The notes beneath the pieces are model-generated. The model saw nothing but the letters and a program-made list of their open reading frames with translations, searched no databases and was not told where the DNA came from. 39,862 nt of DNA from JBLIDK01 sp047632595 (GTDB lineage: Bacteria; Bacteroidota; Bacteroidia; Sphingobacteriales; Sphingobacteriaceae), in NCBI GenBank assembly GCA_047632595.1, contig JBLIDK010000019.1, forward strand, positions 1 to 39,862, given 5' to 3'. Below are positions 1-8,254 of this stretch, in pieces; positions within the stretch are counted from its first letter, which is position 1, and each line of letters begins with the position of its first letter. A program made the translations under genes and the position numbers.

Positions 1-113
1 TAGAAGAAAGATCGCCCTTTTATTTACGCGCCGACTTGGTGATTAACTCCTTGAGTGTAGATTACAATACAATTAAAGATTGGTGTGACCATAACATTAG
101 CTACGAAAGGTAA
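1..113 (+). CDS. aroK: C-terminal end of probable shikimate kinase (partial)
   Basis: An open frame enters from the left edge (first full codon at position 3) and stops at the TAA at 111-113, giving about 36 residues. The stretch EERSPFYLRADLVIN resembles the lid-proximal 'ERspfY..Ad..i' segment near the C-terminus of Bacteroidetes shikimate kinases, which phosphorylate shikimate in the chorismate pathway. The ATP-binding P-loop would lie outside the window, so the call rests on one short motif and on my recollection that this gene often sits beside a phosphoribosyltransferase gene in flavobacteria. Its end overlaps the convergent phosphoribosyltransferase gene by 13 bases. Another small kinase cannot be excluded. 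Confidence 0.5.
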   Translation, partial: EERSPFYLRADLVINSLSVDYNTIKDWCDHNISYER

Positions 114-607
114 ACACCTTCTTCAGCCTTATCAAGATTTACTTCAATATGCTCTTGAAGCACCGTGCTTAGTGAGAAACCACTAAAATCAGTTGCAACT
201 GGAAATCGTTTGTGATTTCTATCAATCAAAACCAAGGTTCTTAATTTCTTTATTCGAACATTCATTAATGCGGTTTGAGCGTAAGCTAATGTTCTGCCTG
301 AGTTGAGCACGTCATCAACTAGTATTACCACTTTGTTTTCTAATTCTGAAGAATTGATATTTAGCTCTATATCTCCAACTGCTGGGGCTTTTTTATCCAG
401 ACTAATTTTAATCTCCTTGATAGTAAGGTTAGAGATTTTTTTAAGGACTTTTACTAACCTACTAGCCAAAACCGAACCGTTTGGCTCAATTCCAGCAACA
501 ACAATCTCCTCTTCCTCAAAATTATCTTCATACACTTGGTATGCTAAACGATTGAGCTTTTGTTCAATTTGCTTTTTGGTTAAGATTAGTACCTTTTCGT
601 TAGTCAT
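101..607 (-). CDS. PyrR-like phosphoribosyltransferase domain protein
   Basis: A 168-residue type I phosphoribosyltransferase. The PRPP-binding signature VVILVDDVLNSGRTLAYA (two acidic residues followed by the Gly-x-Thr loop) lies around residues 107-124. The closest family in memory is PyrR/uracil phosphoribosyltransferase-like, but a regulatory role in pyrimidine synthesis is not shown here. The reading frame extends upstream to 655, but the ATG at 607 is the sensible start because it lies in an ATGACTAA overlap with the stop of the upstream gene (600-602), an arrangement typical of translational coupling. The gene is the last of the rlmD operon and its end overlaps the convergent aroK-like gene. 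Confidence 0.85.
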   Translation of the reverse strand: MTNEKVLILTKKQIEQKLNRLAYQVYEDNFEEEEIVVAGIEPNGSVLASRLVKVLKKISNLTIKEIKISLDKKAPAVGDIELNINSSELENKVVILVDDVLNSGRTLAYAQTALMNVRIKKLRTLVLIDRNHKRFPVATDFSGFSLSTVLQEHIEVNLDKAEEGVYLS

Positions 608-974
608 TTTGTTCTTTATACGGTGAAAATACAAAATTTGCACCCTCTGGCACAATTACAAACAAACAACAATATTTAAGTGGGTCTTTAAAAGTTTTCT
701 TGAAGTTGTCTTCACGTTCTTTTTTAATCACCCCTTTTTTCACAAATTCTTCAAGCATACTTGCATGAATAGTCCAACTTGTACCTAATTCTTCATGTTT
801 TAAAATAGGTTCCCCAAGTTCCACTTCATGTTGGTGAGCAACAAAAATTGGAAATTCTGAAAGGCCCTCGTTTAATATATCACGAGAAATCTCAATCAGC
901 GATTCATTATAGAATGCTAGGTCTTCTTCCAAAACTTTTAATGGAGATATTTTTTCTGGCTTTTTGTCTTTCAT
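600..974 (-). CDS. conserved-looking hypothetical protein, 124 aa
   Basis: I do not recognise the family. The protein has no signal peptide and no membrane segment, with a charged N-terminus (MKDKKPEK) and mixed alpha/beta character. A central segment contains VAHQHEVELGEP, and the tail contains the hydrophobic stretch CCLFVIVPEGANFVF, which reads like a core beta-hairpin. It is probably cytoplasmic. It begins in an ATGA overlap with the stop of rlmD and ends in an 8-base overlap with the phosphoribosyltransferase, so the three genes are translated from one message. The tight packing suggests a housekeeping role related to RNA modification or nucleotide metabolism, but this is inference from context only. 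Confidence 0.75.
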   Translation of the reverse strand: MKDKKPEKISPLKVLEEDLAFYNESLIEISRDILNEGLSEFPIFVAHQHEVELGEPILKHEELGTSWTIHASMLEEFVKKGVIKKEREDNFKKTFKDPLKYCCLFVIVPEGANFVFSPYKEQND

Positions 975-2365
975 TTTCTCTTTAACAATACAACATTTTC
1001 AACATGGTCAGTTTGTGGAAACATATCCACAGCTTGAGAAATACACACTTCGTAGGATGTTAGCATAGCCACATCTCTAGCCTGCGTACTTGCGTTGCAA
1101 CTAACATAAACAATTTTATTAGGAGCCATTTTTTCAATGGTCTCAACTACGCCTGGGTGCATACCTGCACGTGGTGGGTCAGTAATTACAATATCTGGAC
1201 GACCATTTGCTTCAATGAAATCTTCATTTAACAAATCTTTCATGTCACCAGCAAAAAACTCAGTATTCTCAATTTTATTATTGATAGAATTGATTTTAGC
1301 ATCCTCTATCGCACTTTCAACATATTCAATTCCAACAACCTTTTTAACTTGGTCTGCTACAAAATTTGCAATGGTTCCAGCTCCTGTATACAAATCGTAC
1401 ACTAATTCATCTCCATTAAATTCTGCAAAATCATTTACTACCTCGTAAAGCTTTTGAGCTTGCAAGCTGTTTGTTTGGTAAAAGGTTTTTGGTCCTATAT
1501 TGAAAACTAACTTTTTACCTGTTTTAGTATGCATTACTTCTTCAATGAATTCTTTACCATCAAAGCAGCTTATATTTTGATCAAAAAGCGTGTCATTTTT
1601 CTTTTGATTGATAGTATAGTTTAAGCTGGTGATTTCCTTAAAGTTTTCTTTTAACTGCGATAAAACAAACTCAATGTTGTCCATTTCAGGCTCTCCAAAG
1701 GCAAAAACCACCATCACCTGTCCCGTTGAGGTGGTTCTGATAATTAAGTTCCTTAATAACCCCTCATGCTCCCGCTGATTATAGAAGCTTAGATTTTCTT
1801 TAATTGCCAAATCATAAACAAAATTCCGAATGGCGTTACTCGGTTCTTCTTGCAAAAAGCACTCAGATATTGGAAAAATCTTATCAAATCTTCTTGGAAC
1901 ATGAAAACCTAGTACATTTTTCTCAAAAGTTAATCCAGAACTTACTTCTTCATTTGTTAGCCATCTATTAGCTGAAAATGTGAATTCAAGCTTGTTTCTA
2001 TAAAGTCGGTCTGTTGAATTTGCTAAAATTGGACGTTTTTCTTGAATTGTTAATCCTCCTATACGCTCTAATGCATCCACTACTTTTTTGTTTTTGAAAA
2101 AAAGTTCCCCCTCGTAAGTCATGTGTTGCCATCTACAACCTCCACAGGTGTTAAAGTGCTTGCAAAAAGGATCTTGTCTATATGAGGAAGGCTTTTTAAT
2201 TTCCATCAAATTAGCCTCAGACCAATTCTTTTTATTCTTATAAATTTCAATATCTACTATATCTCCAGGAATAGCATCTTTTACAAAAATCGCCTTTCCA
2301 TCAATTTTTGCTACTCCCTTTCCACCTTCTACAGTGTCTATTATTTCTACATTTTCAATAAACAT
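971..2365 (-). CDS. rlmD: 23S rRNA (uracil-C5)-methyltransferase RlmD
   Basis: A 464-residue TrmA/RlmD-type SAM-dependent RNA m5U methyltransferase. An N-terminal TRAM domain (residues 1-55, with GGKGVAKIDGKAIFV) is followed by the iron-sulfur cluster cysteines C68, C74 and C77, and a further Cys in ISECFLQEE near residue 168 likely completes the 4Fe-4S site. The SAM-binding motif VYDLYTGAGTIANFV, the DPPRAGMHP loop and the catalytic cysteine motif YVSCNASTQARD are all present, and the C-terminus has the family ending FPQTDHVENVVLL. The enzyme methylates U1939 of 23S rRNA in E. coli; it could equally be the RlmCD type of other bacteria, which modifies two sites. It is the first gene of a three-gene overlapping operon. 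Confidence 0.93.
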   Translation of the reverse strand: MFIENVEIIDTVEGGKGVAKIDGKAIFVKDAIPGDIVDIEIYKNKKNWSEANLMEIKKPSSYRQDPFCKHFNTCGGCRWQHMTYEGELFFKNKKVVDALERIGGLTIQEKRPILANSTDRLYRNKLEFTFSANRWLTNEEVSSGLTFEKNVLGFHVPRRFDKIFPISECFLQEEPSNAIRNFVYDLAIKENLSFYNQREHEGLLRNLIIRTTSTGQVMVVFAFGEPEMDNIEFVLSQLKENFKEITSLNYTINQKKNDTLFDQNISCFDGKEFIEEVMHTKTGKKLVFNIGPKTFYQTNSLQAQKLYEVVNDFAEFNGDELVYDLYTGAGTIANFVADQVKKVVGIEYVESAIEDAKINSINNKIENTEFFAGDMKDLLNEDFIEANGRPDIVITDPPRAGMHPGVVETIEKMAPNKIVYVSCNASTQARDVAMLTSYEVCISQAVDMFPQTDHVENVVLLKRK

Positions 2366-2369
2366 TCTG

Positions 2370-2377
2370 CAAAACTA
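2370..2377 (-). promoter_or_regulatory. Bacteroidetes -7 box of rlmD operon
   Basis: Read on the minus strand this is TAGTTTTG, matching the Bacteroidetes -7 consensus TAnnTTTG. Only four bases separate it from the rlmD ATG, so the message would be leaderless or nearly so. Confidence 0.6.
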
Positions 2378-2455
2378 CTGTTATATCTTTAAAATAAGGC
2401 AATACATAGCTATGTGATATCCACTTATTCATTTGTTAATCAGTTAAATTTTAGA

Positions 2456-2463
2456 TAAATTGC
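2456..2463 (+). promoter_or_regulatory. probable -7 box for T9SS type B gene
   Basis: TAAATTGC is one T short of the TAnnTTTG consensus. A TTTG lies upstream within ATTTGTTAATC at about 2431-2441, near the expected distance. The ATG follows five bases later, again predicting a very short leader. The box is divergent from the rlmD promoter. Confidence 0.45.
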
Positions 2464-2468
2464 ACCTT

Positions 2469-4340
2469 ATGTTTACTCGAGTGATTTATGTATTATTGTT
2501 AGTTTTTCTTTTTCAAGAAAATTCTATGGCGACGCATATAATTGGAGGAAACTTTAGATATGAATACTTAGAAGGCGATAACTATCGCTTACACTTAAAA
2601 ATGTACCGCGATTGCCGTCCTGAAGTTGAAACAGATTTTAACTTCGACCCTATAAAAATTGGCGTTTACGACCTAGCTACTAACCTAATTGTAGATAGTA
2701 TTTTCATGTTTACTAAAGATACTTATATAGTTAAGTTTGATGATGAAGATTGTTTTGATGCCAATTTTGGATGTGTTGAAGTGCGTGACTATAGTGCCGA
2801 CTTTGTTATGACAGCCACCATTTACAACAATTTAACAGGGTATTATTTCAGTTGGGAGCGCTGTTGTAGAAACTCAATTATAAAAAATGTTCAAAAGCCT
2901 GGCGACATTGGGATGGCCTTTTATATGGAAATCCCTAGCCCACATCCAGCTTTAAATCCTGTTGTGTTTGAAAATAATAGTCCGGAATTTACTTTAGAAA
3001 CCAAATCCTATGTTTGTTTAGGCGCTCCATTCATTTATAATTTTGAGGTAAGAGATGCTGATGGAGACGACTTAGTGTTTAGTTTAACCGAACCATTAAA
3101 GGGAAATACCTATAATTCGAACGGAACCGGAGTTTACAACCACGATAATAGTTTTATGAGTGCTGGGCCTTACCCAAGAGCTACGTGGGGAAACGGCTAT
3201 AGCTTAGACAGTATTATGGACGCAAAGTCCCCAAACCTCACTATAGACACTGTCACCGGTGAACTAACAGTATTTCCCACTGAAATTGGCGCTTATGTTC
3301 TATCCGTTTTAGTAGAAGAATATCGCAATGGTATTAAAATTGGGGAAGTCAGGCGTGAGCTCCAATTTTTTGTGATAAGCTGCATTTTTCCAAGTCCTCC
3401 AACAATTGAAACCAATTTAGAAAGTGAAGGAAATAAGCTAACTATTACCGTAGGACAAGAAGAATGTTTTGTTTTAACCGCTACAGATTCAAATGAAACC
3501 GAACTAATTGAAATTCTACCACATTCAGTTACTATTGGCAATACAAAACTGAATAATTTAGAAATAACTCCAGCTCAACCAGTAGGCGTATCTTTGGTTA
3601 ATGCCAAAGTTTGCTGGAAACCGCCTTGTAATACTGATTTTTCTGAGGTTGTAAATATTTCTTATGTTGCACTTAATAAATCATGTGCTGGAGACTTTTA
3701 CGACACTGTAAATGTTGAAGTTACTTTATTAAGCCCTCCAAACGACAGCCCTGTTTTTGAAGATCCATTCAAGAGTAATTATTTAATTGAATCTGGAAAT
3801 AACTTAGAAATTCCAATTTCGAGTGTTGATGCAAATGAATTTGACAAAATTTTTATTGATGCAGATTTAAGCCCAATAGATCAGTACAAGCAAGTTATTG
3901 GAAATATTGAATCCTTTTCAAGTATTGCCGCGGCTAATGGTAGTTTATTTATAGAAACCAATTGCAACATTTCTGCACCTTTATTGTACAGTTTAAACCT
4001 CTTTACTTACGATAGTACTTGTGGGGGTTCTGATACTACTTTTAAAAAAATAAAATTTATTGTGACTCCTAGCTACTATGGGAAAACCATATCGGCGCCC
4101 ACAGCATTTTCGCCAAATGGAGATGGAATAAACGACACCTACCACTTGATAAATGAATTTGAAGATGGTTGCTCTTACGGGTTTAAGATTGTGATTTTTG
4201 ATCGTTGGGGTGGAATTGTATTTTCGACAAACGACCCTAATTTTGAATGGGATGGTGGTGATTATGACCCTGGAGTTTATGCATATCTTATCACATCAAA
4301 TAATTTTAATAGAAGGGGTACTATTACTCTTCTGCGTTAA
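2469..4340 (+). CDS. T9SS type B sorting-domain (gliding motility-associated C-terminal) secreted protein
   Basis: A 623-residue secreted protein. The N-terminus has a signal peptide (hydrophobic VIYVLLLVFLF, cleavage probably near SMA-THIIGG), followed by Bacteroidetes-type beta-rich extracellular repeats: the N-terminal THIIGGNFRYEYL block and the RDADGDDLVFSLTEPL cadherin/Ig-like block. The last 85 or so residues, starting APTAFSPNGDGINDTY and including FDRWGGIVFST and the WDG...PGVYAY segment, form the CHU_C/type B sorting domain that sends cargo through the type IX secretion system, usually to stay cell-attached. The frame extends back to a TTG at 2460, but that codon lies inside the promoter box, so the ATG at 2469 is chosen. 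The gene end overlaps the convergent lipoprotein gene by four bases. Substrate or binding partner is unknown. Confidence 0.9.
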   Translation: MFTRVIYVLLLVFLFQENSMATHIIGGNFRYEYLEGDNYRLHLKMYRDCRPEVETDFNFDPIKIGVYDLATNLIVDSIFMFTKDTYIVKFDDEDCFDANFGCVEVRDYSADFVMTATIYNNLTGYYFSWERCCRNSIIKNVQKPGDIGMAFYMEIPSPHPALNPVVFENNSPEFTLETKSYVCLGAPFIYNFEVRDADGDDLVFSLTEPLKGNTYNSNGTGVYNHDNSFMSAGPYPRATWGNGYSLDSIMDAKSPNLTIDTVTGELTVFPTEIGAYVLSVLVEEYRNGIKIGEVRRELQFFVISCIFPSPPTIETNLESEGNKLTITVGQEECFVLTATDSNETELIEILPHSVTIGNTKLNNLEITPAQPVGVSLVNAKVCWKPPCNTDFSEVVNISYVALNKSCAGDFYDTVNVEVTLLSPPNDSPVFEDPFKSNYLIESGNNLEIPISSVDANEFDKIFIDADLSPIDQYKQVIGNIESFSSIAAANGSLFIETNCNISAPLLYSLNLFTYDSTCGGSDTTFKKIKFIVTPSYYGKTISAPTAFSPNGDGINDTYHLINEFEDGCSYGFKIVIFDRWGGIVFSTNDPNFEWDGGDYDPGVYAYLITSNNFNRRGTITLLR

Positions 4341-4771
4341 TTATTTGTTATAGACAATAGTGAGCCATTTAGAAATGTATTATAGAGAACCAAGGGCCTA
4401 ACAGCTGGTCCACCAATTGGGGAGCCATCCATCAATTGAAATACTGAATTGCAACACGAATCAGTTGCCTGAAAACCCACACTATCAAGACTAACAGTTG
4501 AACAAGTATTACTTGGTTCGAAAGTACAATTACGTTCGTAGGCAAAATATTCATCAGAGGTTGAGTGAAATAGTATAATTCCCTTTACTCCTCCAATAAG
4601 TGTAGTTGCACCACCTAAATTATTTAAGCTATTGTATTCTGGATTGTTTAAATCGATTGTGATGTCTACAAATACCGCAGGCACCAAATCAGAATCTTGA
4701 TTATCCTTTTTACAGCTATAAACTAAAATCACTAGTGCCGATATTATAGAAAGAGTTTTAAGATACTTCAT
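4337..4771 (-). CDS. Rieske-fold-like lipoprotein lacking histidine ligands
   Basis: A 144-residue lipoprotein. The signal peptide ends in the lipobox LVYSC (Cys at residue 20), followed by KKDNQDSD. The second half carries RNCTFEPSNTC, then DSCCNSVFQLMDGSPIGGPA, then RPLVLY. This order and the GS.F...G....GPA..PL ending resemble Rieske [2Fe-2S] ferredoxin domains (CxH ... CxCHGS), but both histidine positions are replaced, with Asn where the second ligand is expected. A normal Rieske cluster is therefore unlikely; the cysteines may form disulfides in the periplasm. The ATG at 4771 is chosen over an upstream TTG. The gene start overlaps the 3' end of pheS by 14 bases. The family assignment is by eye. 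Confidence 0.7.
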   Translation of the reverse strand: MKYLKTLSIISALVILVYSCKKDNQDSDLVPAVFVDITIDLNNPEYNSLNNLGGATTLIGGVKGIILFHSTSDEYFAYERNCTFEPSNTCSTVSLDSVGFQATDSCCNSVFQLMDGSPIGGPAVRPLVLYNTFLNGSLLSITNN

Positions 4772-5798
4772 TCGCAAATTGACGCAAGAACCTCAAGTCG
4801 TTCTCAAAATACATTCTCAAATCTTTAATTTGATACTTAAGCATAGCTATTCGTTCTATCCCCATTCCAAAAGCAAAACCAGAGTATTTTTCTGGATCAA
4901 TATTGCAATTTTTAAGAACTTCTGGATCTACCATTCCACAGCCTAAAATTTCCAACCAGCCAGTGCCTTTTGTTATTCGGTAATCTGCTTCAGAGTTTAA
5001 GCCCCAATAAATGTCCATTTCGGCGCTTGGCTCAGTAAATGGAAAATACGATGGCCTAAATCTAATTTTGGTGTCTTTGCCAAAAAACTCTTGCGCGAAA
5101 TAAAATAAGCATTGCTTTAAATCCGCAAACGAAACCCCTTCATCCACATATAATCCTTCAATTTGATGAAAAATACAATGTGCACGTGCAGAAATAGCCT
5201 CATTCCTAAAAACTCTCCCCGGAGAAATGGTTCTAATTGGTGGCTTATTGTTTTCCATGACACGAACCTGTACTGAACTAGTATGTGTTCTTAACGCCGG
5301 TTTCTCAGCATGATCAGTTTTAATAAAAAAAGTATCCTGCATATCTCTTGCAGGGTGCTCTTCAGGAAAGTTTAAGGCTGAAAAATTATGCCAGTCATCT
5401 TCAATCTCTGGACCTTCGGATACCACAAATCCTATTCTTGAAAAAATCTCGGTAATCTGATTTCTTACAATAGAAATTGGATGTCTACTTCCTAAATCAA
5501 AAGGTTCACCAGGTAAAGTCAAATCAATTTTTGACTCCGTATCTTGCTCACCACTTGATTCCATTTCTTCTTTGAAATGATTCCATTTTTGCTCCGCAAG
5601 TTGCTTTAAGTCGTTAATTACCTTACCTAAGGTCTTTTTTTCTTCAACAGTGGCAGATTTAAGATCAACAAACAATGCCGGTATTAAACCCTTTTTGCTA
5701 AGAAATTTTAGTCGGAAATTTTCTACGTCTTCTTTGGTTTTAACCTGAAGATTATCAATTTCCGTTTTAAACTCATTTACTTTATTAATTAGTGACAT
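4758..5798 (-). CDS. pheS: phenylalanine--tRNA ligase alpha subunit
   Basis: A 346-residue class II aminoacyl-tRNA synthetase subunit, normal length for PheS. The N-terminal coiled-coil arm (residues 1-85) binds tRNA. The catalytic core has HPISIVRNQITEIF, the HTSSVQVR and GRVFRNEAISARAH motif 2 region, RPSYFPFTEPSAEMD, and the motif 3 segment GFAFGMGIERIAMLKY. It charges tRNA-Phe together with PheT, which is not in this window. The start overlaps the end of kbl by 14 bases, so it is probably co-transcribed from the kbl promoter. The downstream lipoprotein overlaps its end. Confidence is high from the unbroken set of class II motifs. Confidence 0.97.
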   Translation of the reverse strand: MSLINKVNEFKTEIDNLQVKTKEDVENFRLKFLSKKGLIPALFVDLKSATVEEKKTLGKVINDLKQLAEQKWNHFKEEMESSGEQDTESKIDLTLPGEPFDLGSRHPISIVRNQITEIFSRIGFVVSEGPEIEDDWHNFSALNFPEEHPARDMQDTFFIKTDHAEKPALRTHTSSVQVRVMENNKPPIRTISPGRVFRNEAISARAHCIFHQIEGLYVDEGVSFADLKQCLFYFAQEFFGKDTKIRFRPSYFPFTEPSAEMDIYWGLNSEADYRITKGTGWLEILGCGMVDPEVLKNCNIDPEKYSGFAFGMGIERIAMLKYQIKDLRMYFENDLRFLRQFANEVS

Positions 5799-6987
5799 TA
5801 TCCAACACTCCTAACTCTTTACCAACTTTAGTAAACGCTTTAATTGCTTTATCTAAATGCTCTTTATTATGCCCTGCACTTAACTGAACTCTAATTCTAG
5901 CTAAATCCTTTGGAACAACTGGGAAATAAAAACCAATAACGTAAATGCCTTCTTTTAGTAATTCTGCTGCAAATTTTTGAGAAAGTGAAGCATCGTATAA
6001 CATAATCGGTACAATTGGATGAACGCCTGGTTTAATATCAAATCCTGCTTTAGTCATTTCTGTTCTAAAGTATTTTGTATTCTCTTCCAGTTTGTCTCGT
6101 AAAGCTGTTGTTTTACTTAATAAATCAAGAACTGCGATTGAAGCACCAACAATACTTGGAGCAACCGTATTCGAAAATAAATAAGGTCTAGATTTCTGAC
6201 GTAAAATATCAACTATTTCCTTTTTTGCTGCAGTAAAACCACCTGATGCACCACCTAGAGCCTTACCTAATGTTCCTGTAATGATGTCAATCCTACCCAT
6301 TACATTTTTCAATTCGTGTGTTCCTCTACCGGTTTTACCTATAAAACCTGTACTGTGGCATTCATCTACCATAACCAATGCTTCATATTTATCGGCTAGG
6401 TCACAAATTTTATCTAATTGTGCAATGGTTCCATCCATCGAAAACACTCCATCAGTAACAATAATTCTATGACGAGCATCTTTAGCTTCAATTAATTTGG
6501 CTTCTAGATCAGCCATGTCGTTGTTGTTGTATCTATAACGTTGCGCTTTACACAAACGAACTCCGTCAATTATACTAGCGTGATTTAATGAATCTGATAT
6601 GATTGCGTCACGCACGTCAAAAAGTGGCTCAAATAGCCCTCCGTTTGCGTCAAATGCTGCAGCATATAGAATGGTGTCTTCCATTCCTAAATATTCCGAA
6701 ATTTTTTGCTCAAGTGTTTTATGAATATCTTGAGTACCACAAATAAATCTTACTGACGACATTCCAAAACCATGAGTATCGATTGTTTCTTTTGCAGCTT
6801 TAATTACTTCTGGGTTTGAAGAAAGACCTAAGTAATTATTTGCACAAAAATTAATTACCTCAGATCCATCAGAAAGTTTAATATCTGCGGCTTGAGCAGA
6901 AGATATAATTCGCTCTTTTTTATAAAGTCCGGCTTCTTCAATTTCCTTTAGTTCTTTTTGAAGAACTGGCTGTAATGTTTTGTACAT
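5785..6987 (-). CDS. kbl: glycine C-acetyltransferase (2-amino-3-ketobutyrate CoA ligase)
   Basis: A 400-residue PLP enzyme of the alpha-oxoamine synthase family. The N-terminus (LQKELKEIEEAGLYKKERII) and FCANNYLGLSSNPEV are typical of Kbl. The PLP region contains VMVDECHSTGFIG, and the Schiff-base lysine lies in GTLGKALGGASGG. Kbl cleaves 2-amino-3-ketobutyrate with CoA to glycine and acetyl-CoA in threonine breakdown; the partner threonine dehydrogenase is not in the window. Related enzymes (BioF, serine palmitoyltransferase, HemA) share the fold, but the N-terminal signature favours Kbl. It is first of the kbl-pheS-lipoprotein run, preceded by a good promoter box. Confidence 0.93.
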   Translation of the reverse strand: MYKTLQPVLQKELKEIEEAGLYKKERIISSAQAADIKLSDGSEVINFCANNYLGLSSNPEVIKAAKETIDTHGFGMSSVRFICGTQDIHKTLEQKISEYLGMEDTILYAAAFDANGGLFEPLFDVRDAIISDSLNHASIIDGVRLCKAQRYRYNNNDMADLEAKLIEAKDARHRIIVTDGVFSMDGTIAQLDKICDLADKYEALVMVDECHSTGFIGKTGRGTHELKNVMGRIDIITGTLGKALGGASGGFTAAKKEIVDILRQKSRPYLFSNTVAPSIVGASIAVLDLLSKTTALRDKLEENTKYFRTEMTKAGFDIKPGVHPIVPIMLYDASLSQKFAAELLKEGIYVIGFYFPVVPKDLARIRVQLSAGHNKEHLDKAIKAFTKVGKELGVLDNVTN

Positions 6988-7009
6988 AATTTACATCTTT
7001 AATATGCTG

Positions 7010-7017
7010 CAAAATTA
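7010..7017 (-). promoter_or_regulatory. -7 box of kbl operon
   Basis: The minus-strand reading TAATTTTG matches TAnnTTTG exactly and lies 22 bases upstream of the kbl ATG. The next 200 bases upstream (to about 7220) hold nothing I can recognise. Confidence 0.6.
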
Positions 7018-7220
7018 AAAAATACACTGAGAGTATTTCATTTTATTAGGTTCTTTCGAATTTAATCGAATAAAAAACACCTGAATCTTGAAAATTTGGA
7101 CAAAAATTAAGGCCTAAGCATAATATATGAAGTTCAATAATCTCTAGTAAGATTGTAAAAGGAATATAGAAATAGCCTAATTGGGCTAGGAGAAAAAATT
7201 AATTATAAGGAATTAATTGC

Positions 7221-7333
7221 TTATTCACCATCATAAACAACTGATAGATCAGATTGAACTTCAAAACTTCTTTTAAAGCTTCTTGAGTAAGACGAACATC
7301 ACCTGGATTGTCTTCTATTAATAATACTTTCAT
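7221..7333 (-). pseudogene. broken response regulator, N-terminal remnant
   Basis: Starting at the ATG at 7333, the frame reads MKVLLIEDNPGDVRLTQEAL, the beginning of a single-domain (Rcp1-like) response regulator with its two-residue acidic pocket. After LKE a frameshift occurs: the ATG frame turns to nonsense, while the shifted frame continues as VQSDLSVVYDGE, exactly what the family shows next, and then hits TAA at 7221-7223. The phosphoacceptor Asp and the rest of the receiver are gone. It is the last member of the decayed two-component array and lies 62 bases after the end of the broken receiver-kinase gene. Confidence 0.8.
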
Positions 7334-7395
7334 AAAATCAAACATAGCCTCTAGATTTTTACGAAAAAAAAAAGCTCAATAGTTATGCCAACTAT

Positions 7396-8248
7396 CTATG
7401 TCATTTGTTTAATATCTATCGGAACATGTATCGAAAATTTCGTTCCTTTATCTAACTCCCTATCGACGTAAACATCTCCTCTAATGGATGTTTTACGTGG
7501 TGTAAACTAAGTCTATACCACTATAATTATTATCCTCATAGTTCTCTATAATTGCGCTATCAGATAAAGAAAGTCTTGAAATCTCTTTTAGGCTCATATC
7601 AAGTTGATTTAAGCTCTACTTAATCTTATACATAAGCGGTTGTTGAAGTCGGAGCCTAAATCCTCCACATCCATTAAACTGATAATTCCTAAGATATTGG
7701 CTACGGGCGTTCGCAAATTGTGCGTATACAAGTAAGTAAAGTCATTTATCTTTTGCTCACTAAGTTCTCCAACATTCGTTTTTTGCTTCAAATCTGAAAC
7801 GGCTTCGGTAAGCTGGTTTTTGAGATCAACAACTTCGTTTTTACTACGAAATAAGCCCATTTGCATTCTACTGCGCTCAATGGAGGTTAAAATGGAACGT
7901 TCTAAAACAAGACTAGTTAGTTTAGATTTTTCTAATATAATCTAAAGCTCCATTATTTAAAACTGAATTTGCCGTATCTCTTTCTATAATTCCTGAGGTA
8001 ATAATTATAGGGGTGTAAGGAAAATGTGAAAAGCATAAGTCAAAAGATTCTTCACCCTGTGTATAGGGAAGATTTAAATCCAACAAAATTACATCGAAGA
8101 CTTTCCCAGCACGAATAAGCAGAGCATCTTGAATATAAGACAACAGAGATAAATTCGCACTTATTTTATCCGACCCACTAATTAACTCTTAAATTAACTT
8201 AGCGTCGTTTGAATTATCTTCGATATGTAGGATATTTAACCTTGCCAT
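7396..8248 (-). pseudogene. broken receiver-histidine kinase fusion
   Basis: Reading from the ATG at 8248: MARLNILHIEDNSNDAKLI, an in-frame TAA at codon 20 (8189-8191), then a receiver core with the phosphoacceptor region VILLDLNLP and TPIIITSGIIERDTA. After LDYIRK a one-base shift near 7925 leads into SKLTSLVLERSILTSIERS and a coiled coil, then the phosphoacceptor His segment THNLRTPVANILGIISLMD (about 7714-7770). Near 7625 another shift follows (MYKIK, TAG, SLNQLDMSLKEI). Most of the ATPase domain is deleted, leaving GIDLVYT and, in another frame, the kinase C-terminus ELDKGTKFSIHVPIDIKQMT ending at 7396. The gene began 6 bases after the intact response regulator. Several independent lesions make this a true pseudogene rather than one sequencing error. 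Confidence 0.85.
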
Positions 8249-8254
8249 TTTGGC

